From Pseudomonas marginalis (GTDB taxonomy: Bacteria; Pseudomonadota; Gammaproteobacteria; Pseudomonadales; Pseudomonadaceae): DNA of 64,000 nt. Of this stretch, positions 34,038 through 43,026 are shown piece after piece; the first letter of the stretch is position 1; each line of letters opens with the position of its first letter. The stretch covers positions 192,253 through 256,252 of the forward strand of contig NZ_LKEG01000053.1 of the NCBI RefSeq assembly GCF_001645105.1. Reading direction: 5' to 3'. The position numbers and the translations under genes were made by a program. Below the pieces are notes generated by a model. It did not search any database. It worked only from the letters and a program-made list of their open reading frames with translations, and was not told the origin of the DNA.

Positions 34038-35622
34038 TGTCGCGGGCCTCGGGCAACATCTGGGGGTAGTCGAGGGTGTAATGCAGGCCGCGGCTCTCCT
34101 TGCGCTCCATCGCCGAGCGGATCATCAGTTCGGCGACCTGGGCCAGGTTGCGCAATTCGATCAGGTCGCGGCTGACCTTGTAGTTACTGTAGAACTCGTC
34201 GATCTCATCCAGCAGCAGCCGCACCCGGTGTTGCGCGCGTTGCAGGCGCTTGTTGGTGCGCACGATCCCTACGTAGTCCCACATGAATCGGCGCAACTCG
34301 TCCCAGTTGTGCGCGATGATCACGTCTTCGTCCGAGTCGGTGACCTGGCTGGCGTCCCAGCGGGGCAGGGCGGCAGGCACCGCAATGCGTGGCAGCTGTT
34401 CGAGAATGTCCGCCGCCGCCGAGCGCGCATAGACGAAGCATTCGAGCAGCGAGTTGCTGGCCATGCGGTTGGCACCGTGCAGGCCGGTGAAGCTGGTTTC
34501 ACCAATGGCGTACAGGCCGGGCACGTCGGTACGGCCGTGCTGGTCGACCATCACGCCGCCGCAGGTGTAGTGAGCGGCTGGTACCACCGGGATCGGCCCT
34601 TTGGTGATATCGATGTTGAATGCCAGGCAGCGCTCGTAGACGGTGGGGAAGTGGGTCTTGATGAAATCTTCGGGTTTGTGGCTGATGTCCAGGTAGACGC
34701 AGTCGACGCCCAAGCGTTTCATTTCATGGTCAATGGCGCGGGCGACGATATCCCGTGGGGCCAGCTCGGCGCGTGGGTCGAAGCGCTGCATGAAGCGTTC
34801 GCCGTTGGGCAATTTCAAGTGCGCGCCTTCACCGCGCAGGGCTTCGGTGATCAGGAAACTCTTGGCCTGCGGGTGATACAGGCAGGTGGGGTGGAACTGG
34901 TTGAATTCCAGGTTGGCCACGCGGCAACCGGAGCGCCAGGCCATGGCGATGCCGTCGCCACAGGCGCCGTCGGGGTTGCTGGTATAGAGGTAGACCTTGG
35001 CTGCGCCGCCTGACGCCAGGATGGTGAAGCGCGCGCCGTAGGTGTCGACTTCGCCGCTGCCGCGATTGAGCACGTAAGCGCCAAGGCAGCGGTCGCCTTC
35101 CAGGCCCAGGCGTTTCTCGGTAATCAAGTCGACGGCGACGCGTTGCTCCAGCAGCTCGATGTTGGGGCGTTGGCGCGCCTGATCGAGCAGGGTTCTGAAG
35201 ATGGCGGCGCCGGTGGCGTCGGCGGCATGGATGATGCGGCGGTGGCTGTGGCCGCCTTCGCGGGTCAGGTGGAATTCGAAGCCGCCGTCGTCGCTGCCTG
35301 CGTGTTCGTCACGGGTGAACGGCACGCCCTGATCGATCAGCCATTGGATCGCCTCGCGGCTGTGCTCGACGGTGAATCGCACCGCCTCTTCATTGCACAG
35401 GCCGCCACCGGCGTTGAGTGTGTCTTCGACGTGAGATTGCACTGTGTCGGTGTCGTCCAGCACGGCGGCGACACCGCCCTGGGCCCAGAATGTCGAGCCG
35501 TTGGCCAGGTCGCCTTTGCTCAGGACCGCAATGCGCAGGTGGCCGGGGAGGGTCAGCGCAAGGCTCAAACCGGCCGCGCCGCTGCCGATCACCAGGACAT
35601 CGTGTTGAAACTGTTGGCTCAT
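34006..35622 (-). CDS. nadB: L-aspartate oxidase
   Basis: A 538-residue FAD enzyme that oxidises L-aspartate to iminoaspartate, the first step of de novo NAD synthesis. The FAD loop is GSGAAGLSLAL (residues 13-23); KGDLANGSTFWAQGGVAAV, EGGHSHRRI and AHYTCGGVMVDQHGRTDVPGLYA are characteristic active-site segments of the succinate dehydrogenase/aspartate oxidase family. Full length. It is divergent from the algU operon, as in P. aeruginosa PA0761/PA0762. Confidence 0.95.
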   Translation of the reverse strand: MSQQFQHDVLVIGSGAAGLSLALTLPGHLRIAVLSKGDLANGSTFWAQGGVAAVLDDTDTVQSHVEDTLNAGGGLCNEEAVRFTVEHSREAIQWLIDQGVPFTRDEHAGSDDGGFEFHLTREGGHSHRRIIHAADATGAAIFRTLLDQARQRPNIELLEQRVAVDLITEKRLGLEGDRCLGAYVLNRGSGEVDTYGARFTILASGGAAKVYLYTSNPDGACGDGIAMAWRSGCRVANLEFNQFHPTCLYHPQAKSFLITEALRGEGAHLKLPNGERFMQRFDPRAELAPRDIVARAIDHEMKRLGVDCVYLDISHKPEDFIKTHFPTVYERCLAFNIDITKGPIPVVPAAHYTCGGVMVDQHGRTDVPGLYAIGETSFTGLHGANRMASNSLLECFVYARSAAADILEQLPRIAVPAALPRWDASQVTDSDEDVIIAHNWDELRRFMWDYVGIVRTNKRLQRAQHRVRLLLDEIDEFYSNYKVSRDLIELRNLAQVAELMIRSAMERKESRGLHYTLDYPQMLPEARDTILVPTTYGG

Positions 35623-35806
35623 TGGAAGGATTCCGCAAAAAGCGATCCGAAGAGGGGGCGCAAACAGGACGCCTGGATCGGCGAATCAAAGGGGCACACG
35701 GGCTACTAGTATATAGAGGGGTGGAGCGGCACAATAGCCGGGCATTCGTGGCAATGTGAGATTACGGTGCACAGCTTGGGGTAAAATCGGCTGGTTATTG
35801 AAGCGG

Positions 35807-35833
35807 GAACTTTTTGCATAAGCCTCGACTCAA
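35807..35833 (+). promoter_or_regulatory. AlgU-type promoter, distal (GAACTT-N17-TCAA)
   Basis: GAACTT at 35807-35812, a 17-base spacer, then TCAA at 35830-35833 fits the AlgU/RpoE consensus GAACTT-N16/17-TCtga. It lies 254 bases before the algU ATG and would be autoregulated. Confidence 0.6.
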
Positions 35834-36000
35834 TAGCAGGTTGCCCGAAAGCTGGGAAAACGTTGAGTTTATTGGCCCGTCGGGAGCATTGGACGCGTCA
35901 GAAAACCGACGACAAGATTATTCGCGCAGTCGGCGCTGCCCGTACTGCGTTTTTCGTGTGTGCCAAATCAGTGCGTGCCGGAAACTTGCTTGAAGGGGGA

Positions 36001-36027
36001 GAACTTTTGCGAAAAGACCGAGTCTAT
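36001..36027 (+). promoter_or_regulatory. AlgU-type promoter, proximal (GAACTT-N16-TCTAT)
   Basis: GAACTT at 36001-36006, a 16-base spacer and TCTAT at 36023-36027 form a close AlgU/RpoE consensus, 60 bases upstream of the algU start. The 464-base nadB-algU gap contains these two promoters; a 76-codon frame there (35863-36093) is not believed to be a gene. Confidence 0.65.
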
Positions 36028-36086
36028 GTTTGCAAGCCTGATCGTTTAGTTATGCAAGCCTCCTTCAAGTACAACGAGGAGTGTTC

Positions 36087-36668
36087 ATGCTAACCCAGGA
36101 AGAGGATCAGCAGCTGGTCGAGCGCGTTCAACGCGGCGACAAGCGAGCTTTTGATCTGCTAGTGCTGAAATACCAGCACAAAATTCTCGGGTTGATCGTG
36201 CGGTTTGTGCACGACACCCATGAAGCGCAGGACGTTGCACAGGAGGCCTTTATCAAGGCTTACCGTGCACTTGGTAATTTTCGCGGTGACAGTGCGTTTT
36301 ACACGTGGCTCTACCGCATCGCCATCAACACGGCGAAGAACTATCTGGTGTCTCGCGGACGCCGCCCACCAGATAGCGATGTAAGTTCAGAAGATGCGGA
36401 ATTTTACGATGGTGATCACGGCCTCAAGGATCTCGAGTCGCCGGAGCGTGCATTGCTGCGCGACGAGATCGAAGGCACCGTTCATCGCACAATTCAGCAA
36501 CTGCCAGAAGATTTACGTACGGCGTTAACTTTACGTGAATTCGATGGTCTGAGTTACGAAGACATTGCGAGCGTCATGCAGTGTCCGGTGGGGACTGTAA
36601 GGTCACGGATTTTCCGGGCCCGGGAAGCCATCGATAAAGCCTTGCAACCGTTGTTGCAAGAGAACTAA
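36087..36668 (+). CDS. algU: Extracytoplasmic-function sigma factor AlgU (RpoE/AlgT)
   Basis: A 193-residue sigma-E factor that drives envelope-stress and alginate genes. Region 2 (LLVLKYQHKILGLIVRFVHDTHEAQDVAQEAFIKAY) and region 4 (REFDGLSYEDIASVMQCPVGTVRSRIFRAREAI) are intact. The ATG at 36087 gives the exact AlgU length; GAGGAG lies upstream. Two AlgU-type promoters precede it, implying autoregulation. First gene of algU-mucA-mucB-mucD. Confidence 0.97.
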   Translation: MLTQEEDQQLVERVQRGDKRAFDLLVLKYQHKILGLIVRFVHDTHEAQDVAQEAFIKAYRALGNFRGDSAFYTWLYRIAINTAKNYLVSRGRRPPDSDVSSEDAEFYDGDHGLKDLESPERALLRDEIEGTVHRTIQQLPEDLRTALTLREFDGLSYEDIASVMQCPVGTVRSRIFRAREAIDKALQPLLQEN

Positions 36669-36700
36669 AGACAGCGGCGACAGCCAAGAGAGGAACCGCC

Positions 36701-37288
36701 ATGAGTCGTGATGCCCTGCAGGAATCGCTGTCCGCAGTGATGGATAACGAAGCGGATGAACTGGAACTTCGTCGAGTGCTCAATGCATTTGATGATGCCG
36801 AAACCCGTGACACCTGGTCTCGTTACCAAGTCGCTCGGGCGGTGATGCACAAGGATCTTCTAATCCCTCGTCTGGATATTGCTGCGGCTGTTTCTGCTGC
36901 GCTGGCTGATGAAGCCGTTCCGGCTAAAGCTACTCGTGGTCCATGGCGTAGCCTGGGTCGCCTGGCAGTTGCAGCCTCGGTGACTGTTGCCGTGTTGGCC
37001 GGTGTTCGCCTGTACAACCAGGACGAAATCGCGGGTGCCGAGCTCGCCCAACAGACTCAGCAGCCGGTCATGGCCGGCCCGCAAGTCAAAGGCCCAGCGG
37101 TACTGGCCGGCTACAAGGAAAGCTCCGACACCACCGGCCCTATGGCTAACGGTGTGTTGCAAGGGCAATCCGGCTGGCAAGACCAGCGTCTTCCAGGTTA
37201 CCTGCGTCAACACGCACAGGAATCAGCCCTGAAAGGCACTGAAAGCGCTCTGCCATACGCTCGCGCAGCAAGTCTGGAAAACCGCTAA
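36701..37288 (+). CDS. mucA: Anti-sigma factor MucA
   Basis: A 195-residue inner-membrane anti-sigma factor. The N-terminal cytoplasmic domain (MSRDALQESLSAVMDNEADELELRR) binds AlgU; one transmembrane helix lies at about residues 88-105, and the periplasmic tail (about 110-195) is the site of regulated proteolysis and MucB binding. Length is wild type, with no truncation of the mucoid type. Confidence 0.95.
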   Translation: MSRDALQESLSAVMDNEADELELRRVLNAFDDAETRDTWSRYQVARAVMHKDLLIPRLDIAAAVSAALADEAVPAKATRGPWRSLGRLAVAASVTVAVLAGVRLYNQDEIAGAELAQQTQQPVMAGPQVKGPAVLAGYKESSDTTGPMANGVLQGQSGWQDQRLPGYLRQHAQESALKGTESALPYARAASLENR

Positions 37289-37303
37289 TCCGTAAGGAGC
37301 TCT

Positions 37304-38266
37304 ATGCGAGCCATACCGCTCCTTACGCTTTTGCTCAGTAGTTGGTTTGCACTCCCCGCCCACGCCGATGAAGCCCAAGATTGGCTGACTCGACTTGGGC
37401 GTGCAGAGCAGCAGCAGAGCTTTCAAGGTACGTTCGTCTACGAACGTAACGGCAGTTTTTCTACCCATGACATCTGGCATCGTGTCCAGAATGGTCAGGT
37501 CCGTGAGCGGCTCTTGCAACTCGACGGTTCTGCCCAGGAAGTCGTGCGGTTGGACGGTCGTACACAATGCGTCAGCGGCACCCTCGTCGCAGGCTTGGGC
37601 AACTCACGTGATGCACCTTCACGTGCGCTGGATCCGCAAAAACTCAATGAATTCTACGAACTGGCCGTCATTGGCAAATCCCGTGTGGCCGGTAGAAATG
37701 CGGTCATCGTATCGATCACGCCGCGTGACCAGTACCGTTATGGGTTTGAATTGCACTTGGATCGAGAGACCGCGCTGCCGCTCAAATCCCTGTTGTTGAA
37801 CGACCAAGGGCAATTGCTGGAGCGCTTCCAGTTTACGCGTTTGGAAACCTCGCAGGTACCTGACGAACGTGATCTGCAACCTAGTGGTGAATGTACGCCT
37901 ATCGCCGTCGCTAATGGCAAGGCGCCAGAAGTGCAGTCTATCGAGACGTGGCACATGGAGTGGTTGCCCCCCGGTTTTCAACTGACCCATAGCAGCGCCC
38001 GCAAAGACACCCAGACCAAAGCGACGGTCGACAGCCTGATGTATGAAGACGGGCTGGCGCGTTTCTCGGTGTTCCTTGAGCCGATCAGCGATGTGAGCGT
38101 CACCGAAACCCGCACTCAACTGGGCCCTACCGTTGCAGTATCGCGTCGCCTCAATACGGTGGACGGCGAGATGATGGTGACGGTGGTGGGTGAAATACCC
38201 ATCGGCACCGCAGAACGTATCGCGTTGTCGGTGCGCGGTGAAAAAAAGCCAGCCCCCCAGCCGTGA
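37304..38266 (+). CDS. mucB: MucB, periplasmic regulator of MucA proteolysis
   Basis: A 320-residue RseB-family protein with a Sec signal (cleavage after AHA, before DEAQDW). The large LolA-like domain (QSFQGTFVYERNG) and smaller C-terminal domain are present. It binds the periplasmic tail of MucA and shields it from AlgW cleavage; lipid signals release it. It starts 15 bases after mucA. Confidence 0.94.
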   Translation: MRAIPLLTLLLSSWFALPAHADEAQDWLTRLGRAEQQQSFQGTFVYERNGSFSTHDIWHRVQNGQVRERLLQLDGSAQEVVRLDGRTQCVSGTLVAGLGNSRDAPSRALDPQKLNEFYELAVIGKSRVAGRNAVIVSITPRDQYRYGFELHLDRETALPLKSLLLNDQGQLLERFQFTRLETSQVPDERDLQPSGECTPIAVANGKAPEVQSIETWHMEWLPPGFQLTHSSARKDTQTKATVDSLMYEDGLARFSVFLEPISDVSVTETRTQLGPTVAVSRRLNTVDGEMMVTVVGEIPIGTAERIALSVRGEKKPAPQP

Positions 38267-38500
38267 GTCGTTAATCCTATGTTCATCCTGACCTTTCACT
38301 GTATTTCCATGCCAGGTTGGCTGCCGAGAGCATGAAATGTCTGGATCAGCATTTTCACTTGCAAAAATCCTTCATGTTTTTTATAGGTCAGGGCTTGTCG
38401 GCTCTGGCCTTGATTTGTTCGCGGAACAAAGATGTCGGTCGCAGTTTTCGGCGTTTCTTGAACCCTGTCGCTCAACCCTGCTCGTCGTAACGGGAGCTGT

Positions 38501-39937
38501 ATGTCGATACCACGTTTGAAGTCTTACCTATCCATAGTCGCCACAGTGTTGGTGCTGGGTCAGGCCTTACCTGCGCAAGCAGTCGAGCTGCCTGACTTCA
38601 CCCAATTGGTTGAGCAAGCCTCGCCTGCCGTGGTGAATATCAGTACCACGCAAAAACTGCCGGATCGCAAAGTCTCCAACCAGCAGATGCCGGACCTGGA
38701 AGGCCTGCCACCGATGCTGCGCGAGTTCTTCGAGCGCGGCATGCCGCAACAGCGCGCACCACGCGGCGGTGGTGGTCAACGTGAAGCTCAGTCCCTGGGC
38801 TCGGGCTTCATCATCTCGCCGGATGGCTATATCCTCACCAACAATCACGTGATTGCCGACGCCGATGAGATTCTCGTGCGCCTGGCTGATCGCAGTGAGC
38901 TGAAAGCCAAACTGGTCGGCACCGATCCACGTTCCGATGTGGCTTTGCTGAAAATCGAAGGCAAAGACCTGCCTGTGCTGAAACTGGGTAAATCCCAAGA
39001 CCTGAAAGCCGGCCAGTGGGTGGTTGCCATCGGTTCGCCGTTCGGTTTTGACCATACCGTCACCCAAGGCATCGTCAGCGCCATCGGCCGCAGCTTGCCA
39101 AACGAAAACTACGTACCGTTCATCCAGACCGACGTGCCGATCAACCCGGGTAACTCCGGTGGTCCGCTGTTCAACCTGGCGGGCGAAGTGGTCGGCATCA
39201 ACTCGCAGATCTACACGCGTTCCGGTGGTTTCATGGGTGTCTCGTTCGCGATCCCGATCGACGTCGCCATGGATGTTTCCAATCAACTGAAAAGCGGTGG
39301 CAAGGTCAGTCGTGGCTGGTTGGGTGTGGTCATCCAGGAAGTAAACAAAGACCTGGCTGAGTCCTTTGGCCTCGACAAACCGGCCGGTGCCCTGGTCGCG
39401 CAGATCCAGGACGACGGTCCGGCTGCCAAAGGTGGCCTGCAAGTTGGCGACGTGATCCTGAGCATGAACGGCCAGCCGATCGTCATGTCGGCCGACCTGC
39501 CGCATCTGGTAGGCGCACTCAAGGCTGGCAGCAAGGCCAAGCTGGAAGTGATCCGCGAAGGCAAGCGCCAGAACGTTGAGCTGACGGTGGGCGCAATCCC
39601 TGAAGAAGGCGCAACGCTGGATGCACTGGGTAACGCCAAGCCAGGTGCCGAGCGCAGCAGCAATCGCCTGGGTATCGCCGTGGCCGAGTTGACCGATGAG
39701 CAAAAGAAGAGCTTCGACCTCAAGAGCGGCGTCGTGATCAAGGAAGTGCAGGACGGCCCTGCCTCCCTGATCGGCCTGCAGCCGGGTGACGTGATTACGC
39801 ACCTGAACAACCAGGCAATCGACAACACCAAGCAATTCACCGACATCGCCAAGGCGTTGCCGAAGAACCGTTCGGTGTCGATGCGCGTGCTGCGCCAGGG
39901 GCGTGCCAGCTTCATCACCTTCAAACTGGCTGAGTAA
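38501..39937 (+). CDS. mucD: MucD, DegP/HtrA-family periplasmic serine protease
   Basis: A 478-residue protease-chaperone with a Sec signal (after PAQA). The catalytic triad is His116 (TNNHVIADADE), Asp146 (DPRSDVALLKI) and Ser219 (NPGNSGGPLFN); two PDZ domains follow (about 265-355 and 380-470). It clears misfolded envelope proteins and damps AlgU activation. GGGAG precedes the ATG. The 234 bases between mucB and mucD are too short for mucC and show no remnant of it. Confidence 0.95.
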   Translation: MSIPRLKSYLSIVATVLVLGQALPAQAVELPDFTQLVEQASPAVVNISTTQKLPDRKVSNQQMPDLEGLPPMLREFFERGMPQQRAPRGGGGQREAQSLGSGFIISPDGYILTNNHVIADADEILVRLADRSELKAKLVGTDPRSDVALLKIEGKDLPVLKLGKSQDLKAGQWVVAIGSPFGFDHTVTQGIVSAIGRSLPNENYVPFIQTDVPINPGNSGGPLFNLAGEVVGINSQIYTRSGGFMGVSFAIPIDVAMDVSNQLKSGGKVSRGWLGVVIQEVNKDLAESFGLDKPAGALVAQIQDDGPAAKGGLQVGDVILSMNGQPIVMSADLPHLVGALKAGSKAKLEVIREGKRQNVELTVGAIPEEGATLDALGNAKPGAERSSNRLGIAVAELTDEQKKSFDLKSGVVIKEVQDGPASLIGLQPGDVITHLNNQAIDNTKQFTDIAKALPKNRSVSMRVLRQGRASFITFKLAE

Positions 39938-39950
39938 ATCGGTAAAAACA

Positions 39951-39989
39951 AAAAGCCCCGCCTTCGTTTAACGAGGGCGGGGCTTTTTT
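39951..39989 (+). terminator. Terminator of the algU-mucABD operon
   Basis: A 16-bp GC-rich stem (AAAAGCCCCGCCTTCG with its complement, one G-U pair) and loop TTTAA, followed by TTTTTT. It is symmetrical enough to serve the convergent bepA-like gene too. Confidence 0.92.
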
Positions 39990-40002
39990 GTGCCTGGCAG
40001 GT

Positions 40003-41436
40003 TTAGCTCATCATGCCTTTAACCAGGCGTTCCTGCTCGATCAACTCACGCTGGCGTGCGTCGATGCGCGACGACAGGGGGAAATTGTTACCGGCCCGAC
40101 GCTTGGCAAAGTCCAATTGCTGAATGGCCTGCTGGAAATCACCCACCAACGCAAAGTATTCGGCGCGGGCCTGATGCAGGCCGATGATGTTGCCGGACAA
40201 CCCGCGTGTTTCGGCGACTTGGTACCAGACGTCCGGATCATCCGGACGCGACTTGAGCAAGCTGTCCAACGCCTTTTCCGCATCCGCCGTGCGGTTCTGC
40301 TTGAGCAGCAGATCCACGCGCACCTGATTCAACGGATAGTTGCCCGGATACTGGGTCAGCATCCGATCCGTCCGTTGCTGGGCATCCGGCAGGCGGCTGT
40401 TGTCGATGTCCAATTGGATCTGCGCCAGGTTGTAAGTGATGTCGTTGGGCGCCTTGGCCAGCAGCGCCGCAAGGTTTTCCCGTGCCTGCTTGAACTGAGA
40501 GCCTTTGATTTGTGCGATAGCCAGGCCGTAGCGCGCCACATCATTCTTCGGGTTCTCGTCCAACTGCGCCTGGAAGCGCTTGGCGGCGAGGCCCGAGGTG
40601 TCTTCGTATTGCAACTGCACTCGAGCGCGAATCAGCTGATAGCGCAGGCTGTCTTCCTTGCCGCCAGGCTTGGACTGCTCGGCACGGTTGCGGGTGTCGG
40701 CGATCCGCGATTCGGTGACCGGGTGCGTCAGCAGGAATTCCGGCGGTTTGGCATCGAAGCGGTATTGGCGCATCAGGCGCTCGAACATGGTCGGCATGGA
40801 GCGCGGGTCGTAACCGGCTTTTTCCAGGTTGAGGATTCCGATGCGGTCCGCTTCCTGTTCGTTCTGGCGGGAGAACCGTCGTTGTTCCTGGATCGCGGCG
40901 GCCTGGGTGCCGGCAATGGCGGCGATACCGGCATCACCGGCACCGGCGGCTGCCGCGATGATGCCGCCGAGCAGTGCGGCCATCATTGGGATCTGCATGC
41001 GCTGTTGCGCTTCAACGCCACGGGCGAAGTGGCGTTGGGACAAGTGCGCCAATTCGTGAGCCAGTACCGAGGCATATTCGCCTTCGGTCTGGGCGTTGAG
41101 GAACAGGCCGCCGTTCACACCGACAATCCCGCCAGGCGCGGCGAAGGCGTTCAGTTGCGGGCTGTTGATCAGGATGAACTCCAGGCGCCGGTCGTTGACC
41201 TGGCTGGTCTCCACCAGTTTGTACACGCTGGTCTCGACGTAATCCTTGAGCTGCGGGTCGTTGAGCTGCGAGACCTGGCCCCGCAGGTAAGCAAGCCACG
41301 CACGGCCCAGCTGGTATTCCTGTTGTGGCGAGACAATGGCAGAACTGGCGTCGCCAAGTGACGGTAGGTCGTCAGCGAAGCCTGGGGAGGCCAGCAGGCA
41401 AGCCAGCGTCAGCAGGGTAGGGCGCAAAAAAGTCAT
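40003..41436 (-). CDS. bepA: M48 metalloprotease with TPR tail, BepA-like
   Basis: A 477-residue periplasmic protein with a Sec signal (after FA, before DDLPSL). The zinc site is HELAH (127-131) with a downstream Glu in RQNEQEADRIG. The C-terminal half (about 290-470) is made of TPR-like helices. Family member BepA assists outer-membrane protein (LptD) assembly and degrades stalled substrates. Neighbours tusA-perM-bcp-gcvR-dapA keep the PA1005-PA1010 order. Confidence 0.92.
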   Translation of the reverse strand: MTFLRPTLLTLACLLASPGFADDLPSLGDASSAIVSPQQEYQLGRAWLAYLRGQVSQLNDPQLKDYVETSVYKLVETSQVNDRRLEFILINSPQLNAFAAPGGIVGVNGGLFLNAQTEGEYASVLAHELAHLSQRHFARGVEAQQRMQIPMMAALLGGIIAAAAGAGDAGIAAIAGTQAAAIQEQRRFSRQNEQEADRIGILNLEKAGYDPRSMPTMFERLMRQYRFDAKPPEFLLTHPVTESRIADTRNRAEQSKPGGKEDSLRYQLIRARVQLQYEDTSGLAAKRFQAQLDENPKNDVARYGLAIAQIKGSQFKQARENLAALLAKAPNDITYNLAQIQLDIDNSRLPDAQQRTDRMLTQYPGNYPLNQVRVDLLLKQNRTADAEKALDSLLKSRPDDPDVWYQVAETRGLSGNIIGLHQARAEYFALVGDFQQAIQQLDFAKRRAGNNFPLSSRIDARQRELIEQERLVKGMMS

Positions 41437-41531
41437 GCACAGAGCCTTTCGACAAAGAGCTTACTGTAGCCGGACACTGAGCTTCGGACCAGATATTCTA
41501 AGCAACCCAAATGCGTGCCCGGAGTAAAAAC

Positions 41532-41771
41532 ATGACCGACGCTGTAGCCTTTGATGCCGAACTCGATGCCAGCGGCCTCAATTGCCCGTTGCCCTTGCTC
41601 AAGGCCAAGCTGGAACTCAATCGTTTGGCCAGTGGCGCAGTGCTCAAGGTGATCGCCACGGACGCTGGCTCCCAGCGCGACTTTCGAACCTTTGCCAAAC
41701 TGGCCGGCCACACCCTGCTGCATGAAGAAGACGCCGCCGGTGTGTACCGCTATTGGTTGCGCAAGGCCTGA
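41532..41771 (+). CDS. TusA-family sulfur carrier protein
   Basis: A 79-residue protein with the CPxP motif in LDASGLNCPLPLLKAKLEL; the Cys (about 20) is the persulfide site. TusA-family proteins pass sulfur to tRNA thiolation, molybdenum cofactor and other pathways; the syntenic P. aeruginosa PA1006 is linked to molybdenum homeostasis. GGAG precedes the ATG at 41532. It is divergent from bepA and 31 bases before the PerM gene. Confidence 0.9.
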   Translation: MTDAVAFDAELDASGLNCPLPLLKAKLELNRLASGAVLKVIATDAGSQRDFRTFAKLAGHTLLHEEDAAGVYRYWLRKA

Positions 41772-41802
41772 ACCGTTTGCCCCCACCACCCGAGGTTGAT
41801 TG

Positions 41803-42873
41803 ATGTTCAAAGTGTTACGAGACTGGATTCAGCGCTACTTCTCCGATGAGGAGGCCGTGGTGCTGGCGGTCCTGCTGTTTCTGGCCTTTACGGCCGTGCT
41901 CACCTTGGGCGGCATGCTGGCGCCCGTATTGGCGGGGATGGTGCTGGCTTACCTGATGCAGGGTCTTGTGACCACGCTGGAGCGCTTGCGCTTGCCGGGC
42001 GGTGCTGCGGTGGGGCTGGTCTTTGCCTTGTTCATGGGCCTGTTGGTGGTGTTTATCGTGGTGGTATTGCCGTTGTTATGGCATCAGCTGATCACGCTGT
42101 TCAATGAATTGCCGGGCATGCTCGCCAAGTGGCAATCGCTGTTGTTGCTGTTGCCGGAGCGCTACCCGCATCTGGTGTCGGACGAGCAGGTGTTGCAAGC
42201 CATCGAAGTGGCGCGCGGCGAGATCGGGAAATTCGGCCAGTGGGCGCTGACCTTTTCCTTGTCCAGCCTGCCGCTGCTGGTCAACATCATGATCTACCTG
42301 GTGCTGGTGCCGATCCTGGTGTTCTTCTTCCTCAAGGACCGCGCCATGATCGGTCGCTGGGTGCGTGGCTATCTGCCCCGCGAACGCGCGCTGATCACAC
42401 GCGTGGCCGAAGAGATGAACCGGCAGATCGCCAACTACATCCGTGGCAAGGTTATTGAGATCATCATCTGCGGGGGCGTGACCTACATCGCGTTTATCGC
42501 CCTGGACCTGAACTACGCGGCCTTGCTGGCATTGCTGGTCGGCATTTCAGTGGTGGTACCGTACGTCGGCGCCGTGGTGGTGACCGTGCCCGTGACCCTG
42601 ATCGCCCTTTTCCAGTGGGGGTGGAGCGATCAGTTCATCTACCTGATGGCGGTATACGGGATCATCCAGACGCTGGATGGCAACGTGCTGGTACCGCTGC
42701 TGTTCTCTGAGGCGGTCAACCTGCACCCAGTGGCGATCATCTGCGCAGTGCTGTTGTTTGGTGGGCTGTGGGGGTTCTGGGGCGTGTTTTTTGCGATCCC
42801 GCTGGCAACACTGTTCAAGGCGGTGCTGGATGCATGGCCACGGCAAGAGCCGGTAGTAGCGCCGCTGTTGTAA
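41803..42873 (+). CDS. AI-2E/PerM-family transporter
   Basis: A 356-residue polytopic membrane protein with seven to eight hydrophobic segments. LVPILVFFFLKDRAMIG and GGVTYIAFIALDLNYAALLALLVGISVVVPYVGAVVV are the core of the PF01594 family (PerM/TqsA/YhhT). Proposed activities range from signal-molecule export to cation antiport; none can be assigned here. The ATG at 41803 is preferred over a TTG at 41800. Probably co-transcribed with the TusA gene. Confidence 0.87.
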   Translation: MFKVLRDWIQRYFSDEEAVVLAVLLFLAFTAVLTLGGMLAPVLAGMVLAYLMQGLVTTLERLRLPGGAAVGLVFALFMGLLVVFIVVVLPLLWHQLITLFNELPGMLAKWQSLLLLLPERYPHLVSDEQVLQAIEVARGEIGKFGQWALTFSLSSLPLLVNIMIYLVLVPILVFFFLKDRAMIGRWVRGYLPRERALITRVAEEMNRQIANYIRGKVIEIIICGGVTYIAFIALDLNYAALLALLVGISVVVPYVGAVVVTVPVTLIALFQWGWSDQFIYLMAVYGIIQTLDGNVLVPLLFSEAVNLHPVAIICAVLLFGGLWGFWGVFFAIPLATLFKAVLDAWPRQEPVVAPLL

Positions 42874-42883
42874 CGGCACGAAT

Positions 42884-43015
42884 GTAGTGAGCGGGCTTGC
42901 CCCGCGCCGGGCTGCGAAGCAGCCCCAATACAGCCGCCGCGGTCTTTCAGGTAAAACGCGATTGCAGGTTTCAGGGCTGCTGCGCAGCCCAGCGCGGGGC
43001 AAGCCCGCTCACTAC
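42884..43015. repeat. REPIN: perfect 23-bp inverted REP pair
   Basis: GTAGTGAGCGGGCTTGCC plus CCGCG (42884-42906) is perfectly mirrored at 42993-43015. Between them lie two further hairpins (GGGCTGCGAAGCAGCCC and GGGCTGCTGCGCAGCCC) in opposite orientation, so the element folds into a long cruciform. It fills the gap between perM and bcp, whose 3' ends face each other. Confidence 0.9.
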
Positions 43016-43026
43016 AAGCCCGCGTT

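Noticed and set aside
35863..36093. 76-codon frame upstream of algU
   Set aside because: Contains the proximal AlgU promoter, has no ribosome site and no family; treated as untranslated leader.
38337..38519. 60-codon frame between mucB and mucD, considered as a mucC remnant
   Set aside because: Too short, not MucC-like, overlaps the mucD start.
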